In this document: one piece after another, positions 22,692 to 33,587 of the stretch
Numbering within the stretch: the stretch's first letter is position 1
Layout of the letters: each line of letters begins with the position of its first letter
Assembly (NCBI GenBank): GCA_023055425.1
Contig: JALGPY010000004.1
Span: 58,551,718-58,615,717 of the forward strand
Direction of reading: 5' to 3'
Source: Linanthus parryae
Lineage: Eukaryota > Streptophyta > Magnoliopsida > Ericales > Polemoniaceae
DNA: 64,000 bases
Notes under the pieces: generated by a model
What the model was told of the DNA's origin: nothing
The model's database searches: none
The model's input: only the letters and a program-made list of their open reading frames with translations
Program-made: the position numbers and the translations under genes

Positions 22692-23026
22692 CTCACCCTC
22701 ATCGAACCTCCCTCACTCGACTCCCTCTATCATGACGCATAAGAAGGGACCATTCCAACAAGTGACGCAAGTCAAAAGAAACTGCTTCCTAGGCTAGAGG
22801 CTGTGAATAAAAGGGGTAAATGGATCAAATTGGGGTAACTAGTGGACCTAGTCTGTGAGACAGGACGTGAGTCCCCCATAAAAATCACTCGCACAGCTGT
22901 TCCGTTGCCACTACGAGGAGGGTTGACGACTACCTATGTGACGGTGGTGTAGCGCTAGTTGGATAACTAGTCTGAGAGACAACTACTCACAATTCTCGAG
23001 TGCATTAGCCCTATAGCCTTCATACT
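22692..23026 (-). other. 3' non-coding region of A1b, resumed between T1 and T2
   Basis: It begins with the CTCAC duplication of T1 and matches 1340-1673 of A1a. It breaks off at about 23026, where the T2 LTR begins. Confidence 0.8.
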
Positions 23027-23644
23027 TGTGTATCGGAGAATCCTTTGAGGAAGATTCAGGTGTACACCAAGAAAAAAGTATGGAAACACAGGGAAGTGTA
23101 AGGTAGTGAGTAGGGAGAGAGTAAGACAATGGCAACTTTGAGAGAGAGAAAGAGACAGTATTTGGCCAGAGCTTCCGCGTCGTTCAGAAGATCATACCGT
23201 TGCAATGAAGGGTTAACGATCCTATATATAGTGGGGAATCACCGTTGTAGTGGGTTAATGTGCCCATTAATTGTGGCTTAATTACCTTAACCATAACGGC
23301 ACGTTCGACCATATATATAGGGACCGTTACGCACTTCTTCCGCGTATACCGGAACCGTTATGAGGTTGATCGGGTTTATGGAGCACGTGTCCATAAATCT
23401 CTCAAAGCAGTTACCAAGGGACAGGCGCGGGTAGGGTTGTCGCTCGCCCGCGACAGAAATTACTCTAGCCTCTGAACCACTAAGTCCCTACAAGTCCCGT
23501 GTGGAATGATATGCGAGGGCCCTGTCTCGCAGCCCCCACGTGGATCAGCATGGGTAGTGATCCTGTGTTGTATGGAGCACAGCTAGGTGTGCTGGATGAC
23601 TGCCACGTCGCTGCGATATGTCTGTCTGGAAAGAACCATCTACA
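23027..23644 (-). repeat. 3' LTR of T2
   Basis: Read along the element it begins TGTAGATGGTTC after the polypurine tract; the other end is TGTGTATCGG (plus strand), with 23027 or 23029 as the exact base. It shares the order of blocks with the T1 LTR, including CCACTAAGTCCCTACAAGTC and a CTATATATAG box. Only one LTR is left, so no target-site duplication can be checked. Confidence 0.8.
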
Positions 23645-23660
23645 TTAGCCCCCTTTTTTG
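23645..23660 (-). other. Polypurine tract of T2
   Basis: CAAAAAAGGGGGCTAA on the minus strand directly precedes the 3' LTR, as in T1. Confidence 0.85.
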
Positions 23661-23769
23661 CGCGTGGAGACACTGATCGGATAGACTTCAATGCGTAAAA
23701 AACCAGCGCGCGCGTTGCTCCTACGCACCAATTCAAATATCGATAAATCATCCCCCGTGCGTGTCATTA

Positions 23770-23918
23770 TGACCTAGAATCCCTAGATTCGTTCCTTCTG
23801 TTCCTCTAGGGTTTTAGTCGTGACATCAGCATAGGCCTGTGATTGCGTGATTCGGCGGTGACTGTTGCGATTCGACCACTGAAAGGACGCGACTCTTCAG
23901 TGGTTTTGAATAAATACT
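23770..23918 (+). promoter_or_regulatory. Conserved antisense promoter candidate of T2
   Basis: It carries, in order, CGTGACATCAGC, TTGCGATTCGAC, ACTGAAAGGACGC and ATAAATACT (23910-23918), followed by TTCCATTGTTGCAAAC. The same series is found in T1 (21960-21792). The start codon at 24418 lies about 500 bp downstream; the leader between them ends in a splice-acceptor-like TTTATTGTAG. Confidence 0.55.
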
Positions 23919-24417
23919 CATCATCTTCCATTGTTGCAAACTACTGCTTCTCTCTAGAGTGAATGTTTTCTGAGAGCCTCCGAGAGCAAATCCAGATAAT
24001 CAATCACCAGTTCTTCTTGGCGAACCGACTCCTTCAAATCGCTTTAAAAACACAAGGTTGGCTTACTCAATTTTGGATTAATGCTTCTCGTATGAGTATC
24101 TTTATCTTAAAATGTTTTGAATTTGTCGAATCTGAAACCCATAAACATTTGAAATCCACCATTGCTTGTAACTGCGGAAAGGATTCTTAAACCCTAAAAG
24201 ATCAAAATTTTAAAACGATAGCTTTCTACAATTCTGGACTGGTAATTCCCAAATTCGAAGTTCATCGGTCAACATTGAAACCCAGAAACTTGGTATTCTT
24301 GAGACAGGACCAGACGATTCTTCAAAACTCATAAACTCGTAAGATTTTCTCTTGAATTTCTTCTTGAAAACTGAAATTGGATATATTTCTCCCCCCTTTT
24401 CTTGCTTTATTGTAGAA

Positions 24418-27400
24418 ATGGCCAGGACAAAAGTAACCAAATCTGTGATGGAGGCTGAGGAAATTCCTGATCTTCCCAAGACTTTGTGGAAGAAAGCTCC
24501 TTATCTGGGTGGTGAAGACTATTACCATGCCAGAACCAAATTAAAGAATCTGCCAGAACCTGCCACAAAAGATTTTTTATTGCTAACCCCTCCACCTAGT
24601 CAAGCAAAATTGGACTTGATTGATGCCAAGGACGTGGTGAGATAGGGTCTTGAAAATGGGTTCTACCCACACACTGATATCTCAACCCAGGCCTTCGTAA
24701 ACAAGCTGTACTTAATGGACGAATGGATTGATCATGTATTAACCTACCATGCTGTAAGGCTAGATTAAGTTGGGGTTTACTACACCGTTAGGGCTGCGAA
24801 AGGTGCTGCTGTGATGCTGGATCAAACTATGCTTCTGAATCTCTTTTCCCGATACTCGTCTGTAACCCACACTTTCCATTTTGCTGAGTTTGAGGCAGCC
24901 CCAACCTTGGAGGATGTGCAGATGCTGTATGATCTTCCTCCAATGGGCGAGGTCGATCCCTTGGCCGCACTAGAAACTGATGAAGAACTCGCTCTATATG
25001 CGCAGATGGTGGAGTGCATAGAAGAAGTAAAGAAACTTTCCACCCGTTGGACATTTGCAGAAGCTCTTCCAACATTCCAATTAGTTGACACTTCTGCGAA
25101 AAATACTTGGGGCAAGTGGGTGCAGTACTTCTTCCATGACTATGCGAATAGCAAGCTCACTAAATAAATACTTAAGAAGGATCCCGAAGCGAAGAACTAT
25201 GTCGAGGGGAAAGGGTACAGCTAGACCTTGTGCGAATTTCTTTGCATTTGGCTCTCGTGATACTTGATCGATGGTCATCCTCATGACGGGTTATTTTATC
25301 ACGTTTTGCCCATTGCAGTCAAGCTATCCTTAGGCCAGAATTTCGCAATCGGTCCTCTTGTTTTGGGAACCCTCTATCATCGACTGGACCAGCTTGTAGT
25401 TTCAATCGAAGAGTCGCGCGCGCGTCTTGATGTGCTGACATTAACGATGCGTTGCTTAAAAGCGTCGTTTGTCAAATTAATACGGTGGTTTTAAATCTTG
25501 GGCCGTTAAGGCTAACAGCGCTGACTTTTGTCAACATTTCCTTCCTCACCATGTGGGTGTTTGACAGGTGGTCCTCTTATGATCCTGTCCCTTCAAAACC
25601 CAAAGCCTGGAATGTTCCTGGTGCTCAAAACGAACTTCGGTGTGGGAGAGCTTCTCTATGGTATAAGACAAAAGAGCCCAAGTGTATATGGAGTTTGTTC
25701 TGCGACGATCGGCGAAGTTTACTGCCAGACCTTATACCACTCCCATCGAAAACGTTCGATTCTTCGGGCGTATGTACCCAACTAAAGGTGGCCCCATTAC
25801 AAAGGAAACTCTTATCAAAGGGGCTAGCTACTACAAAGAGTTTGTTTGCTGGTGTTTGAGAGGCTCACTGCCTGCTCTTTCTAAGTATGTCTCTGAGATA
25901 TCGCACAAGTACGAGCGTATCACGGTCGATGTTGACCCCACTCGCGTTTGCCCCCAATTTGGCTACGACGCAATGCACCTTCCCTCTGGCCTAAATCAGT
26001 GAACAGAGATTGCTACAAGCGACTGTTGTTACATAGGTGTAAATCTGTTCTGGTTGGTAGCCTGCCTTTCAATCAGCCTTCAGGGAAGCGCGAATGTCGC
26101 CCTACCAAAATTGGATTTCCTTCTGGAACGCTCTGCAAGAAAGGTTTACTTCATCTGCTTCTCCGCATATTGGCAGGGCTCCCTCCATTAAAGTGAGTAC
26201 CTTCCCTTTCCGTCAAATCTGCAGCTTGGACGACTCTACTTATGGTTTTGCTCCTTCCTTGACAAGGAAAATCACCTATGTGCCAAGGTGATCCTTTCTG
26301 AGAAGATGACTGCTGTCAGATGAGGGATTGGGTGTGTAACTGAGTACAGTGAATCTTTCGCTAAGGTAAACAACACTACTTTGTCTTCCTTGACCCTTAT
26401 CTCTTTTTGAAGTGAGACGTCTTACGTAAATTTCCCTTTTCCAGTGCTGCCTAAGGAGATCCGCATATGGGGACCGCTGTCCTTCGCTAGTTAATTATAT
26501 CCTTCAAGCGAAGAGGCAGAAGAAGATTATCTCTTTGACCATGAAACTGGATCCCGAAGTGGAGGCTCTTGTGCGCTAGGAGATGGATGTGTCCGCTCGC
26601 TTCTTGTTAAGCGAGAGTGCTGAAGTGGACGCACGAGTTGCTTCGAAGGAAAAAGGAAAAAGAAAAACACCATTGTGATCTCTTCGCCACCCAGGTAGGC
26701 TCCGGCCTCGCCGCCCACAGAGGCTCCTGCTCCCAAAGGCAAAGGTCATCTGCGCGGCAAGCCGCGAAAGGAACTGCAGTTGAAGATTTCGTCCAATATG
26801 ATCAGGAGGAAGAAATTGAAGAGAAAGAGAATAAGAAAGAGTGGAAGAAGAAAGATAAGAGGAAGAAGAAGCAAGAGAATAAAGTTCTGAAGGTCACCGA
26901 ATGAACTTAGTTTCCTCTCAATCAAAAATGTTTCCAACGATAATGTTTTTAACACAAATTCTCCTTTCGCAGATGATGATACTGAGACCTTTGGTGACTT
27001 TCTGGCCAAGGAACGTCAAAAAACAAAGAGCTCTCGCTCAGATGCGTCTAGTTAACCCATAGACGAGGCCATCATCGCGGAATCCAATAGGATGGCTGCT
27101 GAAGCAGAAGAGAGAAGGAAGAAACACGAGGAGGAGGATGTGGAAGCCGTGAAAAGGAGAAGTCTGGAAGAGCAGCATGCTGGTAACATGCGCATGGCTG
27201 CCTTAGAACAAGCTCAACATGATTTTGAGGAAATCGCAGGTGATGAAGAAGGTACGATATTTAAACTTGTCGTAACTTACCAAGAGGTAATCTTTGTTGC
27301 ATTAAAGCACGGTGTGTCTAAACATGACATTCGTCGATGGTTAGTGGGCAAATGTGGCGAACCCTCAGGTACACATTTGAATAATGTTTACAAGTACAGC

Positions 27401-29240
27401 TAACAAATCATTCCCTATCGTAACGAGCTATCACCTAACATCAGTTCACGCACATCTTAAGGATGTGATAGATGAGGGAACATCTGTAGGATATGGTGTC
27501 GCGTCTATATCATATGATGTTGGAGCTGCAATCCCACATGAGTGTGGAGGTTCTCGCTTTTGATCTAAACATAGAATAGAATGTAATAAATAGTTCATAA
27601 CTCTAATTACCTCAATGACTTGTCCAAATTTATCCTGCAGGTGGTGCTGCTTCAAATGAGCCTGCTGCTGCTACGAGTGAGCCTGCTGCTGAGCGAGGTA
27701 TGATCGTTGATGCTCCAGCTGAAAGCTTGACCACTGATGAGGCAAGTGTTGATGCATCTGTTGTTGATCCTTGTGACCCTCAGTCGTGTGAGGTTCAGCT
27801 CATGTCCCCTTCTAGAAGTTATGCTAACAGGCCTGGCTTCTTAAGAAGTGCCATTGTTCCTGCTGTTGAGGTCACTGCTCAGAGTAACTCTGAAGATTTA
27901 ATGGTGCTTGAGCAAAGGAATCAATCACCCATTTCTCGTGCTTCAGAGCGAAGTTCGCACACTGGGAAGCCTATTATGGCTACAGAAGATGCAGGGGAGC
28001 CATTGGAAGATGTAATTGAGGCGCCTGAAGATGATGGTATTGACACCGAGATGCGAGAGGGAGGTGCTGAAGATGAGTATGCGAGTGAAGATGGCATGGG
28101 CGAAGAGATGGAAACAGAGGATGTTGGAGCTGAAGTTCACGGAAATGAACAGGCATCTCATGAGAATGTGGATGCCTCAATGAGCGCTCCTGAGCCACAG
28201 GAATTTCTTGAAAATGAACAACTCTCTTTGCAAACAGAAACTGATAAAGTTAGTCTGCAGTCATCGCGTGTGAATGTGGATACCTCTACGGAGACTCTTG
28301 AAACAGGTCCTCGTGGAAAGGCTGCAACTGCTGATAATAGTGGTGTCCCTCTTACATCAACTGTTATTCCTGTTGCTGAGGTTAGTGGTGTCAATGCTCC
28401 ACAAATCAGTCCAAGTTCATCTGCCTCAATTGGTGTTTCAAGTCCTCCTCCGCAGAACCCTGCCATCCCTTCTGTTGAGATGGATTTCTCCCAAGTTCCT
28501 GCTGCATGGAGTTTGTGGGGTTCGCAGGCTACAGTCGCAATTGCACGTGCTGATACTTACATCATCTCAGCTGACTATGACGAACGCGAAGCTTTAGCTG
28601 ATAGTCAAGCAATGCAGCAAGGAAACGCTTCAACAACCCCAGCTGTGCGCATTCTCACCTTGCGCCAAATCATTGAAGGAACATGTATGCCATACCGTGA
28701 TCATATCTCATACTTACTGCATCTCTTTGTTAATGTTCACACACCTAAACTCGCCATTTCTTCAGGCATGAGGCAATCTGATGTGGACTGGCTTATGAAG
28801 ATGTGTATGTCGTATCTGGGGTCATTTGCAAGAGCTTTGGAGGTAGGTCCCTTTGATAGGATAATTTACCTGATCGAAGCTATTTGGATTGTAGAGCAGC
28901 TATCCGTGACAACTCCAGTTACTATTTCAGCTCAAAACGCGCGTTCGCTCTTTGAGGCATGCCAAAGGCTTCAAATTAATGCCCAGGGCAAGCTGGTTTT
29001 GGTTTTCTCCTTAAGAGGGTCACCCAAATTCTCAACTCTGCTATGCTGAAGTATGGCCACCGCAAACTTTACCTTGAGAAGAGAAAGTTGGAGGAGCAAA
29101 AGAAGAAGGTTGAAGAGGCTGCCAAGCTGTTCCATGCGATGAAGGCTAGTTTTGAAAAGTTGAAACAAGACGTTGCCAAGACGGAGAAGGCTTCGCTCTT
29201 TTTATCGCCAGAAGATCCCTTGGACAAAGATTTGTTTTAA
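24418..29240 (+). pseudogene. T2 antisense PMD gene, six exons, decayed
   Basis: Homologue of the T1 gene. The start is the ATG at 24418, after an acceptor-like TTGTAG. Exons placed by the same borders: 24418-26365, 26445-26892, 26973-27368, 27445-27549, 27641-28684 and 28766-29240. Exon 1 reads the PMD (THTFHFAEFEAAPTLEDVQM, YLIDGHPHDGLFYHVLPIAV, FLTMWVFDRW) but has stops near 24645, 24768 and 25167, an 80-bp insertion and a frameshift near 25700. Exon 5 is about twice as long as in T1 and very acidic (EAPEDDGIDTEMREGGAEDE), yet stays open and keeps the shared AAWSLWGSQA and TPAVRI..LRQIIEGT motifs. Exon 6 ends in a Lys/Glu coiled coil in a shifted frame. Exons 2 and 3 keep KRKTP, DDDTETF and ALKHGVSKHDIRRWLVGKCGEPSG. 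Confidence 0.78.
25440..25519. mobile_element. 80-bp insertion in exon 1 of the T2 PMD gene
   Basis: T1 reads LDILTFVNISF without a break. T2 reads LDVLT, then about 80 extra bases, then TFVNISF. The extra segment is flanked by GCTGAC on both sides (25434-25439 and 25520-25525), like a target-site duplication. It contains AACGATGC...GCGTCGTT, a partial inverted repeat. It could be a small non-autonomous DNA element or a filler insertion; the family is not recognised. Confidence 0.55.
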
Positions 29241-30364
29241 GAGTTGCATGCGCTGTAATTCTATTTATTTCAAACATTTGAACTCTATGTTGGCTTCTTG
29301 TTTTCTAAATGATCTCCTTTCGCATTTCAAAGATGCAATGATTATCGCATCATGTTCTGTCGTAATTACCTGGTTTATCGTGCCGCCGTAGTATTAAATA
29401 AGGCGTGCTTCTTACGCAGTGGGCCCCGCCCTCAACATGACCTAGGGTCATTAAATAAGGCGTGCTACTGTATCGTCGTAGTCTTTAATTGGGTCATTGA
29501 TTCTTGCTTGTTTCCGAGGCGTTGCTGACTCATCAAGGAAACTGAAGAGTCTCCTCTGAGTCCTATATAAGACTTATTTCTTGTTATTTTGGTCTTCATC
29601 CGAACTCCTATGATTGACAAAATTTCATCGTTAGTGAGTTCTCACGATCGTTTGCATTGTCCTTTGACCATTTTTGATCCGTATCATCCGTGGTCTTCCA
29701 TGCTTGAATTTTATTCGTTGTGCTATAGAAATGGTTCCCAAGGAATTCGTCGGAAAGGCTCCTGATACTCCTGATCTTTCCGAAGACCAATTGTGTAAGC
29801 TTTTCCGTTTGAACGAAGATTTTTCTTCTTTATTATTTTTTCAGGGGTCATCTCAGGTGACTTTCCGACAAGGCGTAACTTTGCCCCAATGTTTCTACCA
29901 CCAAGTAATGAGTGGCGTGCATCTCTGTTGGTTTTCCGGTGGAGAACTATTTGCCACCAATGTTTCAGTCAGGGTGCAACAAGTGAGTGTGTAATCCTTG
30001 CACACAATCAGCTTCCTACCACATGAGTTGTTCTCCCATTTGTTCTTCACATCAGCAGCCTTCATGGCGTGAAGTTCATCTGGCATCTTGCCATGTCAAG
30101 GGTATAAGCAAGAGCCCTGTTCTGGTCGAGAACGTCGACGACAACGTCAAGTTTCATAGATTTAGGGTTTTTCGTAGCTTTAGACTTTTGATTGAAAGTT
30201 TTTCCTCATTTTAACTCTGATTTTAAGCTGCTATCTAAACATATAAGTTTTAAGCCGCATCCGACTGTTATGAAAGTATGCTTTCCATTTGCTGTTTTGT
30301 CTGCTATAATAGATTGTAACTTCGCGTATTGACTTGCTATAAGATGAAACAAGCTTTGTATTTC
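29241..30364 (+). other. T2 region after the antisense gene, with second TATA and small ORF
   Basis: TATATAA at 29564-29570 follows TTGCTGACTCATC and AACTGAAGAGTCTCC, blocks also found in T1 (minus strand, about 16625-16690). An ATG at 29731 opens an 88-codon frame (to 29994) beginning MVPKEFVGKAPDTPDLSEDQ, with a TTTTTTCAG acceptor-like site inside it. T1 lacks the ATG. No domain recognised. The rest of the stretch shows nothing further. Confidence 0.35.
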
Positions 30365-30640
30365 GCTACTGTCTAGACAGACAATCTTTGAATGAGTTGT
30401 TATCTAGGCAGATACGCTTTGGATCGCATAGGATCATTTTTGTTATTGCTGCTATCTAGGCAGATAGGCTTTAGATCACATAGGATCATGTTTTGTTATT
30501 GCTGCTATCTGGGCAAATAGGCTTTGGATCTCATAGGATCATGTTTTTATTATTGCTGCTATCTAGGTAGATAGGCTTTTGATCGTATAGGATCATGTTT
30601 TTTTGTCGCTGCTATCTAAACAGATAGGCTTTGAATGAAT
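30365..30640 (-). repeat. Hairpin array of T2 (about 6 units)
   Basis: Six spaced copies of GCTATCTAGGCAGATAGGC and variants, each a short hairpin (CTATCTaggcAGATAG), with GATC-containing linkers. It is the counterpart of the T1 array (14825-15665). Stem pairing is kept although linkers have diverged. Confidence 0.85.
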
Positions 30641-30701
30641 TAGCAGATATAAGTAATATGAACAATTAAGTAAAATGAAGCAACAAGACAATAATTTAAT
30701 A

Positions 30702-30755
30702 GAGTTATCTCATATGGGAGAGTTATTATTATTAAAGCATCCTCATATGGGAGGA
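30702..30755 (-). repeat. CATATGGGAG palindromic motifs after T2 pol
   Basis: TCTCATATGGGAGAG and CCTCATATGGGAGG lie just beyond the pol end, matching the motif at 14684-14772 in T1. Confidence 0.65.
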
Positions 30756-32310
30756 AGCAATGCAGAATACATATGAACTCAATAAAACATATGAATTGAA
30801 AAGCAAATAGACAAGGATAAGGTAGTACTTCTTAATCCAGCGCATGTTGACAAGGCTCGGAGTTATTGCAGTCCCATGAAGCCTATGAATGGTGCAGTAA
30901 CCACTGTCGAACACTTCTATGACTTCGAACGGTCCTTCGCAGTTAGAAGAGAACTTAGGATGAGCTGCTTCTCGCATACAGTGATCTGAAGATCGTAAAA
31001 CCAGATCCCCAACTGCAAAGTCCCGGTGTTGAACAGTTCTGTTGTATGCGCGAGCAACCTTTCTTTGTACCTTGTGTTAGCTCTCTTGGCCTCTTCACGC
31101 CTTTATTCTAGCAGGATAAGATCATGGTCACGTTGATTTTCGTACAAATCATGAAAGGCTATCCTTGCAGAGTTAACTTTCATTTCATCCGGGACAACAG
31201 CTTCGGCCCCATAGCATAGAAGGAAAGGGGAAAATCCCGTGGGAGTCCTCGGCGACGTGCAATATTCCCATAGAGCCAGACTTAAGGAATTTTCCCACTT
31301 CTTGTGATCATCTGCGACCATTTTAGTTAGGATCCTCAGCAATGTCTTGTTCTTTGCTTCTGCTTGTCTGTTACCCTTCGGATAATATGGCATGGAGCAC
31401 ACCTGCCTTATGTTGAACTCTATCAGCTTCGCAGCCACTTGTTGATTTACAAAGGCGGTGCCATTGTCAGAGAGAATGGAATTGGGGATCCCGAAGCGAT
31501 ATATGATATTCTCCTTATTGAAGTTAACAACCGCAAGAGCGTTTGCTGTATTAAGTGGCACTGCTTCCACCCACTCTGTTAATTGCTCAGTTTCAGTCAG
31601 GATGAACTGATTCCCATGCAAGGCCGGTCGAATGGGGCCAATAAAATCCAAGGCCCACGTGTGAAATGGCCAAGGTGTTCCCAATGCATGCAAGTCTACA
31701 GGAGGAGCATGTACCAAGTTGCCTTTGAACTGGCATTCTTGATACCTTTTGACCTTGGTGCCACAATCTGCTTCCATTGTGGGCCAGAAATAACCAACAG
31801 TGAGGAGTTGCCTGCATAACTTCGCGCCCCCTTGATGCTCTACCTGATGGGACAGATCCATTACCTCCTGTGCTTCTTGGCTATCCAAGCATCGAAGCAG
31901 ATTCCCCTCGTGGCCTCTACGCCAGAGTATGTTTTCTTTTATCACATATCGACTCGCCTTCCTTTGAGCTTTTCAGCTTCTTTCCTGTGGGTTGGCTCAA
32001 TTCCTTCCTTCAAATAGTTAAACAGCAGCTTCCTTTAATCTGTGTCATCATCGATTGCAGCAATTTCTAAGGAATCTTTGACCAGCGCGCAATTCTCGCA
32101 GTTCCCTTGAATGATTGCAGCATATGTTGGCATTTCTGGCCAGTGAATCCCATATCTCTGAGCTTTCCAATAGATGGATACTTCATTTTCTCCACATGAG
32201 TGTTGGTGGATTTTCTCTAATAATGCCTGTCCTTCCTGCCTCGAGACACATCGCATGAGTACTCCTCCTGGTCCCTTAAATTAGAGGGAGTTATCGTACA
32301 CACATTACCC
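30732..32310 (-). pseudogene. pol: T2 pol fragment: end of RNase H linker and integrase
   Basis: It starts at the truncation with MRCVSRQEGQALLEKIHQHSC and continues through the integrase: HQVEHQGGAKLCRQLL, then ALDFIGPIRPALHGN, ILSDNGTAFVN, and QAEAKNKTLLRIL supplying D, D and E. The C-terminal FEVIEVFDSGYCTIHRLHG segment is in another frame (30977 to 30732), so there is a frameshift near 31030-31100. Another frame change lies near 32000. This copy reads through the two positions that are stops in T1 pol, which confirms those T1 stops as mutations. Confidence 0.85.
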
Positions 32311-32312
32311 CT

Positions 32313-33587
32313 TTGTAATTTATAGATTACCTAGTGTAGTTTTGACGATTCCGGATTGCATGTTCTAACACGACAACTGTTAGTTAGCTAAGATGGGTAA
32401 TGGCATTGACAATTAACTATCGGTCTCTTGCCGTTCTACACACTGGTACTGATTTTTCCCTCTCAGGCCATCTCTAATTACCAATACGTTCTAGTAGGCT
32501 AATGAGAATGTACGAAATAATGTCCTCTCAGACCATCCCCACACGAACACTTTACTATTTCCTACCGAATCTACCCTCTTCTAGCCATTCCAACTCAACT
32601 CACTTCCCAGTCTCGTTGATTGAGAATGCTCACGTCTACTCATCTCAACTAGGGTAGAGTTTCTTTCACACACTCAATAGTGGATTAGCAATTTTGGGTC
32701 ATGACTCCTACATTACTAAGGATTAAGCACAATAACGAGATATTTAACTACTAAGATTGTCTTTAAGCCTAGTTCATGATTGAACGAAGAAATAGATAAC
32801 CAACATCATACAATGTAGTTCCAACTTGTCAATGAGAGAACTCAACATGATGAAAACCAAAACAAACTTCATTGAATCATAATCCTAGCTACTCATAACA
32901 AACGATAACATGATGTTTAAATATTTCATACAAGAAAAGAGAGAAAATAGATCTAACGCTAAAAAGAGTGTTGTGGAGTTGATCCGGGCTCGTCTCCTTG
33001 CTTGATGATGCTCCCAAAGTGTTTTTCTTGCTATCCTTAGTGCTCTTGGCTCATAACTCAGGTACATTCACATCCCTAGATGTTTAGGTTGAAGTAGGGA
33101 AGCTAAGTCTTCAAAAAATGCATCTTTGCCCCAAAAAATCCGCATATATCTTCTGCCTATTTCGGCCACTATTTCGGCTAGCATTTCACGCCGAAATATG
33201 CAATATTTCGGGCACCATTTGGTCTAGAATTTCTGGCCGATATGGTTTGGGCTGCAACTTTCTTGAATCTTCAACTCTTGCCCTTTTGGTTCCCGAGCCT
33301 CTTTCCTTGCCCTTCCTTGCTTCCAAAGCTCATGTCCTTGATTCTAAATCACTCCAATAGTCATGTATCCTGCTAAAGACAAAAACAACAACTCTACCAA
33401 GCGATTAAATCCAAAAAAATTAAGCATAAATCAACATGAAGAACATGCTTGGACTAACATTATGCATATGAAGAAACAAGTGATAAATCATGCTCATCTC
33501 AACAATATTAGGCTAAAAAAACTCTCCAAAAACCTATCAAACATGAGGTAAATGCCAAAGAAATGTAGCTCCTAAAAGGCGCTATCA
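32313..33587 (-). repeat. Truncated Athila-like LTR (5' LTR of A1b)
   Basis: It matches 6717-8063 from TAATTTATAGATTACC to GCGCTATCA. The first about 235 bp (inner part) are missing at the join to T2 pol. The right end is a true element border, because copia C1 coding sequence follows. TAATC follows at 33588-33592 and is the expected target-site duplication, whose partner would be outside the window. Confidence 0.85.

Larger units (their letters stand above)
23027..32312 (-). mobile_element. T2: 5'-truncated Tat-branch gypsy element, sister of T1
   Basis: It holds, reading along the element from the broken end: second half of pol (32310-30732), palindromes, hairpin array, antisense PMD gene (plus strand here), polypurine tract and 3' LTR. 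The missing part is the 5' LTR, gag, protease, RT and first RNase H. At about 32312 the sequence changes in mid-codon from pol to the interior of an Athila LTR, so a deletion removed the 5' half together with neighbouring A1b sequence. T2 is clearly diverged from T1 and belongs to a related subfamily. Confidence 0.88.
1..33587 (-). mobile_element. Athila-like gypsy complex A1 (LTR-internal-LTR-internal-LTR), nested
   Basis: Three copies of the same LTR are visible: the end at 1-156, a near-full copy at 6478-8063 and a truncated copy at 32313-33587. All end in the same GCGCTATCA. The sequence following the first two LTRs (157-1345 and 8064-9221) is the same 3' non-coding region, so the middle LTR serves both A1a (left) and A1b (right). 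A1b is interrupted by T1 (9227-22691) and T2 (about 23027-32312). The right border at 33587 lies in the polyprotein of copia C1. Gag and protease match the Athila branch; no reverse transcriptase is present. Confidence 0.75.

Noticed and set aside
27700..29049. A single 449-codon gene
   Set aside because: Comparison with T1 shows that this frame joins exon 5, intron 5 and part of exon 6 of the PMD gene. It is open by chance across the intron.
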